Counted from the first letter of the stretch, positions 1-6,621 are shown. The stretch is DNA of 8,666 nt from Paludibacter sp. (GCA_009787075.1 WRGS01000169.1:1-8666), one strand, 5' to 3'. Translations and numbers: made by a program. Notes: generated from the sequence alone by a model not told the origin.

Positions 1-758
1 TCATCTTCATCTTCATCTTCGGCTATTGTTACCCATTCTTCAGGCACAATATCGTCTCCAATTCGCACAGATTTACTGTTTTCATTATCAGTATTATACG
101 GTTTGTCTTTTATTTTAAAAATATTTTTAAATGATTTTTTAATAAAAGGAATAGTTTTTTTAGAAAAAATTATAAAATAAGCCGTAAGCAAACCGAGCAG
201 CAAAAACGCCGTGCCGATGTATTTAATATGCCTTACAAGTAATGTAACGAGAGTTTTCCCATGCTGCCCACTAAACAAAATATAGGAATTAGGCAGCCAG
301 CGGTCGATTGTTAAAGCCAAAAAAACCGACAGCCAAACTGTCCAAAAAGTTGCGTGCAAAAACGCTTTCCAAACAGGATAAAACCGCCAGCGCATCAGCC
401 AAAATGCCGCCACAGCCAAAAATGCTAAAATGCAAAAAACAGAAACGCCGAAAGCGCCGTTGATTGCAAAATCAGCGATTTTTGCGCCTGCCGCGCCTGT
501 CCAATTTTGAATTTTGCTTGAATTTGTCTGCTGATAATCTGCCGCGCCAGTGAAAAAATACGAAACAAACGAAACGCACAAAAAAAGTACAAAAATTAAC
601 AGGAACATTCCGAAAATAAAATGTACGCGGTCGTTGGTAAAAAATGCACGCATGGACGCGAAAAAGTTTCTATTTTTCGATGTTTTTGCTCCCGCAGAGC
701 CGCGTTGCCGTGATGATTGCGAATGTGAAGTACTTTTAACAGATTTTCGGGATTTCAT
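1..758 (-). CDS. ftsK: DNA translocase FtsK, N-terminal membrane domain (partial)
   Basis: FtsK anchors to the division septum and pumps chromosome dimers and terminus DNA into daughter cells. I translated the minus strand from the ATG at 758-756; 252 complete codons are visible before the window edge. A basic, Ser-rich tail (residues 1-32) is followed by four predicted membrane helices at about 48-69, 103-125, 135-155 and 180-198. The segments VSYFFTGAAD (64-73), QNWTGAAGA (84-92) and SGQHGK (163-168) match, from memory, the Bacteroidota FtsK/SpoIIIE 4TM domain. After the last helix comes a basic stretch and then an acidic linker that ends in an alternating Glu-Asp run at the edge. The motor and gamma domains lie outside the window, so identification rests on the N-terminus alone. 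A -7 promoter box lies 23 bases upstream of the ATG. The gene is divergent from the glucosaminidase gene. Confidence 0.88.
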   Translation of the reverse strand, partial: MKSRKSVKSTSHSQSSRQRGSAGAKTSKNRNFFASMRAFFTNDRVHFIFGMFLLIFVLFLCVSFVSYFFTGAADYQQTNSSKIQNWTGAAGAKIADFAINGAFGVSVFCILAFLAVAAFWLMRWRFYPVWKAFLHATFWTVWLSVFLALTIDRWLPNSYILFSGQHGKTLVTLLVRHIKYIGTAFLLLGLLTAYFIIFSKKTIPFIKKSFKNIFKIKDKPYNTDNENSKSVRIGDDIVPEEWVTIAEDEDED

Positions 759-781
759 TATTTTTCATTAATTTCAGGGCG

Positions 782-789
782 CAAAGGTA
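782..789 (-). promoter_or_regulatory. Bacteroidota -7 box for ftsK
   Basis: TACCTTTG on the minus strand matches the Bacteroidota consensus TAnnTTTG. It lies 23 bases before the ftsK ATG, which implies a leader of fewer than 20 bases. No clear TTTG -33 box is seen at the usual distance, so the call rests on the -7 match and position. Confidence 0.55.
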
Positions 790-853
790 CAAAAATAAAC
801 TAAAAACTGAAAATAATAAAATTTTGGAGCAGCATATTTTAGTAAAAAAGCAT

Positions 854-861
854 TATCTTTG
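854..861 (+). promoter_or_regulatory. -7 box for the glucosaminidase-dciA-thiL operon
   Basis: TATCTTTG matches TAnnTTTG and lies 61 bases before the ATG at 923. The nearest upstream TTTG (823-826) is about 27 bases away, longer than the usual 19-21, so a -33 box is not convincing. Together with the ftsK box it would form a divergent promoter pair. Confidence 0.5.
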
Positions 862-922
862 CTGCATTAATTTTAGTAAAAAACCAAAAATTGAATATTA
901 AATTAATGAAATAAAGTAACTG

Positions 923-1870
923 ATGAAAAAAATATTTATTTTAATATTTATAATCTGTGCAACAACGATTTCTGCGCAAAAGCAAAATCGCGCATATTTT
1001 GATTATATAGAAAAATATCATAATCTTGCCGAAGTTCAGCAACACGAATACGGTATTCCTGCGAGTATAACGCTTGCGCAAGGTTTACTCGAAAGCGGCG
1101 CAGGGCAGAGCCGACTTGCTGTTGAGGCGAATAATCATTTTGGGATAAAATGTCATGGTTGGCAGGGCGAAGGCATTTATGCTGACGACGATTTGAAAAA
1201 CGAATGTTTTCGCAAATACAAATCGGCTGGCGATTCCTACGAAGACCATTCGGCGTTTTTGGTAAACGGCAAACGTTACGCTTCGCTATTTACTTTAAAT
1301 CCAACCGATTACGAGCAATGGGCGCACGGACTTAAACGCGCAGGTTATGCCACAGATCCAACTTATGCCTATAAACTTATTTCGATAATTGAAGATTATC
1401 AACTGCACAAATACGACACCAAAAAAGCGGCGCAACCGCAACGCGATTCCAAAACAAACGAGATAATTTACCAAAAACCGAAAACTGTTGATTATCAGGA
1501 ATTTTCTATGGGCGTAATTAATCCTTACGGCGAACACGAAATTTTGCAAAACAACGGGGTGAAATTTGTTATTGCCGTAAAAGGCGATACTTACGGCAGC
1601 ATTGCCGATGAACTTCGCATTTCGGAAAATAAATTGCGGCTGTATAACGAAGTTGAGCAAAATACGCCGATTGCGGCAGGTCAACGCGTTTATATTAAGG
1701 CAAAAAAGAAAAAAGCCGCCAAAGGAATTGATACTTACACAATCAGGCGCGGCGATTCGATGTATTCTATCGCTCAGGAATTTGGCGTAAAAATTCAGTC
1801 GCTTTACGATATGAACAAAATGCCGTACAGCGAAGGAGCAAAAGAGGGTAAAGTTTTAAAAATGAGGTAA
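923..1870 (+). CDS. Secreted glucosaminidase (peptidoglycan hydrolase) with two LysM domains
   Basis: Predicted N-acetylglucosaminidase that cuts peptidoglycan glycan strands outside the inner membrane. The 315-residue product begins with a signal peptide (basic start, hydrophobic 4-17, cleavage probably near Ala18). Residues about 28-160 form the glucosaminidase domain (FlgJ/AcmA-like): PASITLAQGLLESGAGQS at 46-63 carries the expected catalytic Glu57, followed by NNHFGIKCH (70-78), the DSYEDHSAFL block (104-113) and GYATDPTYA (141-149). After a linker, two LysM peptidoglycan-binding modules follow at about 214-259 and 270-315; the second ends at the C-terminus. The ATG is preceded by A-rich sequence rather than a Shine-Dalgarno. 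It is the first gene of a tight run, with the next start three bases after its stop. Family assignment is secure; the exact bond cut and the cellular role (division or growth) are inferred. Confidence 0.92.
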   Translation: MKKIFILIFIICATTISAQKQNRAYFDYIEKYHNLAEVQQHEYGIPASITLAQGLLESGAGQSRLAVEANNHFGIKCHGWQGEGIYADDDLKNECFRKYKSAGDSYEDHSAFLVNGKRYASLFTLNPTDYEQWAHGLKRAGYATDPTYAYKLISIIEDYQLHKYDTKKAAQPQRDSKTNEIIYQKPKTVDYQEFSMGVINPYGEHEILQNNGVKFVIAVKGDTYGSIADELRISENKLRLYNEVEQNTPIAAGQRVYIKAKKKKAAKGIDTYTIRRGDSMYSIAQEFGVKIQSLYDMNKMPYSEGAKEGKVLKMR

Positions 1871-1872
1871 AT

Positions 1873-2163
1873 ATGCGCAGAAATAAAACGGTTTTATTAT
1901 CCGAAATATTAATGCAGGTTTTGCACGAGCAGCATTTAGATATTCCGCTGCTCGAAAAGCGAATCGTTGAAGGTTGGGGCGAGGTTATGGGCAAAATCGT
2001 TGCCGATTATACAACAGATATTTCATTGAAAGACAGAATTTTATATCTAAAAATTTCTTCTTCTGTTCTGCGCCACGAACTTTTTTTGCAGCGCACGCAA
2101 ATAAGAGATAAAATGAATGAATTTGCAAAACAGGAATATGTAAAAGAGGTTATTTTGAGATAA
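1873..2163 (+). CDS. DUF721/DciA-like protein, putative helicase loader
   Basis: This 96-residue protein has the Bacteroidota DUF721 layout: an N-terminal helix (KTVLLSEIL), then IVEGWGEVMGKIVADYTT (31-48) with the conserved W-x-x-V-x-G core, then LYLKISSSVLRHEL (57-70), ending with a short strand (VKEVILR). DUF721 includes DciA, the widespread ancestral loader and operator of the replicative helicase DnaB. Bacteroidota members are short and often consist of this KH-like fold alone, as here. The start lies two bases after the stop of the glucosaminidase gene, so co-transcription and possibly translational coupling are likely. The fold assignment is firm; the helicase-loading role is known for the family but not shown by this sequence. 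Confidence 0.82.
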   Translation: MRRNKTVLLSEILMQVLHEQHLDIPLLEKRIVEGWGEVMGKIVADYTTDISLKDRILYLKISSSVLRHELFLQRTQIRDKMNEFAKQEYVKEVILR

Positions 2164-2192
2164 ATTTTATTGATTTTTTAAAAAAATAATAA

Positions 2193-3218
2193 ATGGAACA
2201 TACGGAAATTTCAACAATTGGCGAATTTGGGTTGATAAAACGTTTAACCCAAAATTTCCCAATTAAAAACATTTCTACCGAAAAAGGCGTTGGCGACGAC
2301 GCTGCGGTATTAAATTATAAAGATAAAAAAACGCTGATAACCACCGATTTACTGCTCGAAGGCGTACATTTCGACCTTACTTATGTGCCGTTGCGGCATT
2401 TGGGCTACAAAGCGGCAATCGTCAATTTTTCAGATATTTATGCAATGAACGGACAGCCGAAGCAAATAATTGTGTCGCTTGGCGTGTCAAAACGTTTTTC
2501 TGTGGAAAATTTGGAAGAAATTTATGCGGGAATTCGCCTTGCCTGCAATAAATATGGCGTTGATTTGGTTGGGGGCGATACTTCCGCCTCGCTTAACGGC
2601 TTGACAATCAGTATTACCTGCATTGGCGAGGGCGAAGACGAACAAATTGTTTATCGCAACGGAGCGCGAGAAAACGATTTGATTTGCGTTTCGGGCGATT
2701 TAGGCTCGGCGTATATGGGCTTGCAACTGCTTGAGCGCGAAAAAATTGTGTTTAAAAGCAGCCCCGATGTTCAGCCTGATTTTGAAGGTAAAGATTATAT
2801 TCTTCAACGCCAACTAAAACCCGAAGCCCGCCGCGATATTATTGATAATCTGCACAAAAACAATGTTTTGCCTACTGCAATGATAGACGTTTCGGACGGA
2901 CTTTCAAGCGAACTTTTTCATATTTGCACTCAAAGCAATGTCGGCTGCCGAATTTTTGAAGATAAAATTCCTATTAGCGAGCAGGCGGCTGTTATGGCTG
3001 AGGAAATGAATTTTAACATCGTTACTGCCGCCCTTAATGGCGGCGAGGACTATGAACTGCTTTTTACCGCCTCTATCAACGATTATGAAAAACTTCTTAA
3101 AATTGATAACATTGGCATTATCGGGCATATCACAACCGCAGAAAAAGGACTTGCGCTCGTAGGACGGCAAGGCGAGGAAATTTCTCTGAAAGCGCAAGGC
3201 TGGAATTCATTACACTGA
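2193..3218 (+). CDS. thiL: Thiamine-monophosphate kinase ThiL
   Basis: ThiL phosphorylates thiamine monophosphate with ATP to give thiamine diphosphate, the active cofactor, in the cytosol. The 341-residue product has the PurM/SelD-like ATP-binding fold and the expected motif order: EFGLIKRL (11-18), GVGDDAAVL (32-40), TTDLLLEGVHF (50-60), VNFSDIYAMNG (77-87), VGGDTS (126-131), SGDLGSAYMGL (167-177), MIDVSDGLSSEL (230-241) and NGGEDYELLF (282-291). The Asp-rich GDD, SD and GGD motifs supply the metal and nucleotide ligands. Length is normal for the family. The gene begins 29 bases after dciA with no promoter box seen between, so it probably belongs to the same transcript. No TPP riboswitch is visible upstream, and no other thiamine genes are in the window. 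Confidence 0.95.
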   Translation: MEHTEISTIGEFGLIKRLTQNFPIKNISTEKGVGDDAAVLNYKDKKTLITTDLLLEGVHFDLTYVPLRHLGYKAAIVNFSDIYAMNGQPKQIIVSLGVSKRFSVENLEEIYAGIRLACNKYGVDLVGGDTSASLNGLTISITCIGEGEDEQIVYRNGARENDLICVSGDLGSAYMGLQLLEREKIVFKSSPDVQPDFEGKDYILQRQLKPEARRDIIDNLHKNNVLPTAMIDVSDGLSSELFHICTQSNVGCRIFEDKIPISEQAAVMAEEMNFNIVTAALNGGEDYELLFTASINDYEKLLKIDNIGIIGHITTAEKGLALVGRQGEEISLKAQGWNSLH

Positions 3219-3235
3219 ATATCATAAAAAATGAT

Positions 3236-3243
3236 TATATTTG
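3236..3243 (+). promoter_or_regulatory. -7 box before the SPASM pseudogene
   Basis: TATATTTG matches TAnnTTTG exactly. It lies 18 bases after the thiL stop and 25 bases before an ATG at 3269. Its position suggests that the broken gene downstream kept its own promoter and original start. Confidence 0.5.
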
Positions 3244-3353
3244 TAAATTTTTTTAAAACAAAAAAAATATGAAAATAGACCCCGTAAAAACTCTCCAAAC
3301 TTTACAAAAAATGGACGCTCGAAGAACGAAAATTCTATTTCAGTCCGTTTGAA

Positions 3354-3692
3354 ATGAAGTTTGCAACGCACATTCGCGGCAACGAAGACAACTGCTATGG
3401 TTGCAAACTCTCGGAACGACAAATATCCATTGCACCCGACGGACTGATTTATCCCTGCGTGCAATTTGTCAAAGACGGCACGAGCAACAAAGCGTATTCA
3501 ATCGGCAATGTGTGGGACGGTTTCAACGAAAAACGCGCCGAACTACTGAACAAATCACTGCTGGAAAAGGACACTTGCAGCGAATGTGCCATAAAAACAC
3601 GCTGTTACAACACTTGCAGTTGCCTGAATTATCAAACCACAGGCACAATAAATGCCGTTTCTCGCTGCTTTGCACTACAGAAAGAATGTTAG
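3354..3692 (+). CDS. Intact central ORF of the SPASM remnant
   Basis: If anything is still translated from the broken gene, this 112-residue ORF is the best candidate. It has CYGC at 14-17, ISIAPDGLIYPCVQFV (24-39, with Cys35), a YSIGNVWDG block (48-56), and a C-x2-C-x5-C-x3-C cluster at Cys75, 78, 84 and 88, the SPASM auxiliary-cluster signature. Cys90 and Cys105 also occur. Homology clearly continues upstream of its ATG (in-frame codons for LEERKFYFSPFE), so the ATG at 3354 is probably an internal methionine and not a natural start. The final residues (from about Cys105 to the stop) are likely out of frame with the ancestral protein. Confidence 0.45.
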   Translation: MKFATHIRGNEDNCYGCKLSERQISIAPDGLIYPCVQFVKDGTSNKAYSIGNVWDGFNEKRAELLNKSLLEKDTCSECAIKTRCYNTCSCLNYQTTGTINAVSRCFALQKEC

Positions 3693-3838
3693 TACCAATT
3701 GTTGATAAACTTGGAGAAGAACTGTACAAAGCAAAAGCGGCAATGTTTATTCAAAAGCAGTGCAATACGGTTTATCCGTTGCTTTCTATGTTGGAAGATG
3801 ATGCAAAACGAGGAAAATTAATAAAAGTAAATGATTAA
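3686..3838 (+). other. C-terminal tail of the SPASM protein in a shifted frame
   Basis: An ATG at 3686 overlaps the TAG of the preceding ORF and opens 50 codons containing VPIVDKLGEELYK, MFIQK and YPLLSMLED. The same frame extends upstream through LLCTTERM, which looks like the real continuation of the SPASM domain. I read this as the detached C-terminus of the pseudogene, not as a separate small gene. Confidence 0.55.
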
Positions 3839-3952
3839 TCCGATTTATATCATATTTTTTGGTCTTTTGGACAAAAATGAGGCTGAATTTTTCAACATAT
3901 GATTTTTGTTGCAGCGTCAAAAAGTAATAAATTTTTATTTCAAAAAAACATT

Positions 3953-3960
3953 TAATTTTG
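3953..3960 (+). promoter_or_regulatory. -7 box for the sirtuin gene
   Basis: TAATTTTG matches TAnnTTTG and ends 17 bases before the ATG at 3978. Transcription would start only about 10 bases before that ATG, which argues against the upstream TTG at 3972 as start. No -33 TTTG is seen at normal spacing. Apart from this box, I see only a weak imperfect hairpin in the gap 3839-3977. Confidence 0.5.
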
Positions 3961-3977
3961 CATAAAAAAATTTGGAA

Positions 3978-4652
3978 ATGAAAAAATTAGTAGTGCTTAC
4001 AGGTGCAGGAATGAGTGCAGAAAGTGGAATCAGCACATTTCGCGATTCTGATGGACTTTGGGAAAATCATCGTGTAGAAGATGTTGCAACGTTTGGAGGC
4101 TGGTTGCGCAATCCTGAACTTGTGCTGAAATTTTACAATGAACGGCGGCGGCAATTGGCAGAAGTTCAGCCAAACAAAGGTCATCGGATTTTGGCGGAAT
4201 TGGAAAAAAATTTTGATGTACAAATTATCACACAAAATGTTGATAATCTGCACGAAAGAGCTAGCAGTTCGCAGGTTTTACACCTCCACGGCGAACTTAC
4301 TAAAGCCTGCAACCTAAGCAAAACCATTGTTGAAGATATTGGCTATCGAGATATAAAAACAAACGACACATTGGGAGAAACCCAAATGCGTCCGTTTATT
4401 GTTTGGTTTGGCGAGGCAGTTCCTGAAATTGAGAACGCCATAAAAATTGTAGAAAATGCTGATATATTGGTAATTATTGGAACTTCGCTCAAAGTTTATC
4501 CTGCCGCAGGATTAATGAGTTATGCACCCGAACTTTGTCCGATTTACTGCATTGACCCAAAAGAAGTGGATAACTTGCCTGATTATGTGCATGTTATCAA
4601 AAAAGGTGCAAGCCAAGGATTGGAAGAATTGCGCAAAATTCTTTTAAAATAA
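3978..4652 (+). CDS. cobB: Sir2-family NAD-dependent protein deacylase, zinc-less type
   Basis: Predicted NAD-dependent lysine deacylase of 224 residues, consuming NAD and releasing nicotinamide and O-acyl-ADP-ribose. The Rossmann NAD motif GAGMSAESGISTFRD (9-23) is followed by TQNVDNLHERA (85-95) and HLHGEL (102-107), with expected catalytic His104. VWFGE (142-146) and IIGTSLKVYPAAGL (166-179) complete the core. Tyr53 and Arg56, in FYNERRRQL, match the Tyr/Arg pair that in E. coli CobB and human SIRT5 binds acidic acyl groups, so desuccinylation or demalonylation is plausible. The four-Cys zinc site normally between HGEL and RPFIVWFGE is absent: that stretch holds only Cys111. I recall the same loss in other Bacteroidota sirtuins, so the enzyme need not be dead. 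I chose the ATG at 3978 over an in-frame TTG at 3972. The stop lies two bases from the convergent fabD stop. Confidence 0.9.
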   Translation: MKKLVVLTGAGMSAESGISTFRDSDGLWENHRVEDVATFGGWLRNPELVLKFYNERRRQLAEVQPNKGHRILAELEKNFDVQIITQNVDNLHERASSSQVLHLHGELTKACNLSKTIVEDIGYRDIKTNDTLGETQMRPFIVWFGEAVPEIENAIKIVENADILVIIGTSLKVYPAAGLMSYAPELCPIYCIDPKEVDNLPDYVHVIKKGASQGLEELRKILLK

Positions 4653-4654
4653 AT

Positions 4655-5524
4655 TTAACCGATTTCAACTTCCGAATTAACTTTTTTGATAAGACCTTTT
4701 AGAACATCGCCCGGTCCGAATTCGTAAAATGCTGTTGCGCCGTCTGCAATCATATTTTTGATGGTTTGCGTCCAGTAAACAGGCGCGGTCAGTTGCGCAA
4801 TCAAATTTTGCTTAATTGCCATCGCTTCGGTTTGCGCATAAGCATTAACATTCTGATATACAGGACATAACGCTGTGTTAAACGGCGTTGCGTCTATCGC
4901 TGCTTTAAGTTCTTCGGCAGCGGGCTGCATCAACGGCGAATGAAACGCGCCACCCACGCTCAGTTGCAAAGCGCGTTTCGCCCCACGTTCTTTTGCAATT
5001 TCGCACGCACGCCCAACACCTTCTACGCTGCCCGAAATCACAATTTGTCCCGGGCTGTTATAATTTGCAGAAACAACAATCGCATCTTTTATCGAATCGC
5101 AAATATCATCTACAACCTCATCATCAAGTCCTAAAATTGCAGCCATTGTTGATGGTTCAAGTTCGCACGCCTTTTGCATTGCTTGTGCACGTTTGGCAAC
5201 AAGCCGCAATCCGTCTTCAAAAGTCAATGCACCCGCAACAACCAAAGCCGAAAATTCGCCTAAAGAATGCCCTGCAACCATATCAGGATTGGTTTTTTTC
5301 AAAACGAGCGCGGAAACCACAGAATGTAAAAAAACGGCAGGTTGCGTAACTTTGGTTTGCCTAAGTTGCTCGCTGTCGCCATTGAACATAATGTCGGTTA
5401 TGTTGAAATTCAGAATTTTATTCGCTTTAATAAAATATTCCTTTGCCTCAATAGACAAATCATAAAGGTCTTTGCCCATTCCTGTAAATTGCGCGCCTTG
5501 CCCTGGGAATACAAATGCTTTCAT
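4655..5524 (-). CDS. fabD: Malonyl-CoA:ACP transacylase FabD
   Basis: FabD moves malonyl from CoA to acyl carrier protein, supplying the extender unit for type II fatty-acid synthesis in the cytosol. The 289-residue product is of usual length. It shows FPGQGAQFTGMG (6-17), the nucleophile elbow GHSLGE (85-90) with Ser87, KRAQAMQ (111-117) with Arg112 for the malonyl carboxylate, ISGSVEGV (163-170), GGAFHSPLM (191-199) with His195, and EFGPGDVLKGLIKK (268-281). All catalytic residues are present. I start at the ATG 5524-5522; an in-frame TTG two codons upstream gives a slightly longer reading but has no support. The gene stands alone, not with fabH/acpP/fabF. It converges with the sirtuin gene with two bases between stops, leaving no room for a separate terminator, and diverges from the glycosyltransferase. 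Confidence 0.95.
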   Translation of the reverse strand: MKAFVFPGQGAQFTGMGKDLYDLSIEAKEYFIKANKILNFNITDIMFNGDSEQLRQTKVTQPAVFLHSVVSALVLKKTNPDMVAGHSLGEFSALVVAGALTFEDGLRLVAKRAQAMQKACELEPSTMAAILGLDDEVVDDICDSIKDAIVVSANYNSPGQIVISGSVEGVGRACEIAKERGAKRALQLSVGGAFHSPLMQPAAEELKAAIDATPFNTALCPVYQNVNAYAQTEAMAIKQNLIAQLTAPVYWTQTIKNMIADGATAFYEFGPGDVLKGLIKKVNSEVEIG

Positions 5525-5583
5525 TTTCAATGAATTTAAAATTTAATAAGATTTTATGCCTTTTTAACATAAAAAAAGGTGCG

Positions 5584-5591
5584 CAAAGGTA
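5584..5591 (-). promoter_or_regulatory. -7 box for fabD
   Basis: TACCTTTG on the minus strand is identical to the ftsK box and lies 59 bases before the fabD ATG. The implied leader contains a small AT-rich inverted repeat (CCTTTTT at 5559-5565 with its complement at 5573-5579, loop of 7). I assign no function to that repeat. Confidence 0.55.
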
Positions 5592-5623
5592 CGATTTTTT
5601 TTACAATTAAAAGAATTTTTTCT

Positions 5624-5631
5624 TATTTTTG
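5624..5631 (+). promoter_or_regulatory. -7 box for the glycosyltransferase gene
   Basis: TATTTTTG matches TAnnTTTG and ends 18 bases before the ATG at 5650. An in-frame TTG at 5629 lies inside this box, so it cannot sensibly be the start codon if the box is used. With the fabD box it forms a divergent pair whose -7 elements are about 32 bases apart. Confidence 0.5.
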
Positions 5632-5649
5632 CCAAAAATTAAGAAAAAC

Positions 5650-6621
5650 ATGAAAATACTCATTTGTCCACTCAATTGGGGTTTAGGGCACGCAACACGC
5701 TGCGTTCCAATTATTTATAGCCTTGCAAAAGAAAACGAAATAATTATCATTTCCGATGGTTTTCCTTTAAATTTTCTGAAAAATGAATTTCCAAAAGAAA
5801 AATTTCCACAAATCTCATTTGATATATTTGCTTCATATTCAATAAGTTACAGTAAAGGAAAATTTCAAGTCGGCGCAATGATTTACTCTTTGCCAAAGAT
5901 AATTTTTGGAATAATAAAAGAACATTTATGGTTGCAAAACTATGTCAGACAGCATCAAATCGACAAAATTATTTCAGATAATCGCTTTGGAATGTGGAGC
6001 AAACGCACGTTTTCTGTTTATATCACACATCAATTAATGGTAAAAATGCCGCCGAAATTACAGTTTTTGGAAAAACCGATTTGGCGGCTGCATCGCTGGT
6101 TTATAAAGCATTACGATGAGTGTTGGATTCCCGATTTTGAAGATAAAGATAATGCTCTTTCTGGTGATTTGTCGCACAAATATCCCTTGTTGGCAAACAC
6201 AAAATTCATCGGTACGCTTTCACGGTTTCAAATATTGAAAAATATTGAACCGGATAATTCATTTTCAACTGTTTGCATACTTTCGGGCGTTGAACCGCAG
6301 CGAAGTATTTTTGAAAATTTTTTATTGGATAAATTTAAAAATTCAATGGAAAAGATTCTTATAATTGAAGGAAAACCGCAAAGTGAAATCAAAAAAATCC
6401 GAACAGGCAATATTACTATTATTTCACATTTAAGTACAGAGAAAATTGCAGCGTATCTTGTTGGTTGTCAGAAAATTATCTGCCGTTCAGGTTATTCGTC
6501 TATAATGGATTTGGCGGCGTTGAACTGCCTGCACAAAGCCGAATTTTACCCAACATCAGGGCAAACCGAACAGGAATATCTGGCTGAATATTTGAATTTC
6601 CGACTTAATGGACAAATATAA
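5650..6621 (+). CDS. GT-B glycosyltransferase, family 28-like
   Basis: Predicted sugar transferase of 323 residues with the GT-B fold, related to MurG-like UDP-sugar transferases. The N-terminal half opens with ICPLNWGLGHATR (5-17), the glycine-rich loop typical of this group, and has IISDNRFGMW (107-116). The C-terminal half has CILSGVEPQRS (209-219), ISHLS (258-262), an acceptor/donor-loop-like ICRSGYSSIMDLA (277-289), and PTSGQTEQEYLAEYL (301-315), the nucleotide-sugar binding signature. There is no signal peptide, so it probably acts at the cytoplasmic face of the membrane. Substrates cannot be named. The protein ends 11 residues after EYLAEY, where relatives as I remember them continue for another short helix; the C-terminus may be shortened. 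It stands alone between a divergent fabD and a convergent hydrolase gene. Confidence 0.78.
   Translation: MKILICPLNWGLGHATRCVPIIYSLAKENEIIIISDGFPLNFLKNEFPKEKFPQISFDIFASYSISYSKGKFQVGAMIYSLPKIIFGIIKEHLWLQNYVRQHQIDKIISDNRFGMWSKRTFSVYITHQLMVKMPPKLQFLEKPIWRLHRWFIKHYDECWIPDFEDKDNALSGDLSHKYPLLANTKFIGTLSRFQILKNIEPDNSFSTVCILSGVEPQRSIFENFLLDKFKNSMEKILIIEGKPQSEIKKIRTGNITIISHLSTEKIAAYLVGCQKIICRSGYSSIMDLAALNCLHKAEFYPTSGQTEQEYLAEYLNFRLNGQI

Larger units (their letters stand above)
3269..3838 (+). pseudogene. Headless radical-SAM/SPASM maturase remnant with two frameshifts
   Basis: The reading frame opened by the ATG at 3269 ends at a TGA at 3350-3352. The conserved sequence moves to another frame at the A-run 3286-3290: removing one A joins MKIDPVK to LSKLYKKWTLEERKF and on into FYFSPFEMKFATHIRG. 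That frame carries the SPASM cysteines to about 3665. The conserved tail (LLCTTERMLVP, then LGEELYK, MFIQK, YPLLSMLED) then resumes in the first frame and stops at 3838, so one base appears lost near 3660-3670. The two shifts cancel, giving a would-be product of about 190 residues. The radical-SAM core with its CxxxCxxC motif is absent; thiL lies directly upstream. SPASM proteins hold auxiliary Fe-S clusters and often act on ribosomal peptides, but no precursor peptide is recognised nearby. Sequencing error at either indel is an alternative; the missing head would remain. Confidence 0.7.

Noticed and set aside
550..771. 73-codon plus-strand ORF opposite the start of ftsK
   Set aside because: It is the complement of the clear FtsK N-terminus and has a Lys/Asn-rich start with no motifs.
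1295..1684. 129-codon minus-strand ORF inside the glucosaminidase gene
   Set aside because: It lies opposite the conserved glucosaminidase and LysM coding sequence, and its product has no domain pattern.
2164..2192. Possible TPP riboswitch before thiL
   Set aside because: The 29-base gap is far too short and has none of the conserved riboswitch elements.
3401..3685. Plus-strand ORF overlapping the SPASM segment
   Set aside because: The product is rich in Arg, Gln and Thr with no domain pattern and lies out of frame with the conserved SPASM cysteines. Only its final part, from about 3666 onward, continues the ancestral protein.
3855..3878. Imperfect hairpin after the SPASM remnant, considered as a terminator
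   Set aside because: The stem is about eight pairs, mostly A-T, with a bulge, and no following T-run on the plus strand.
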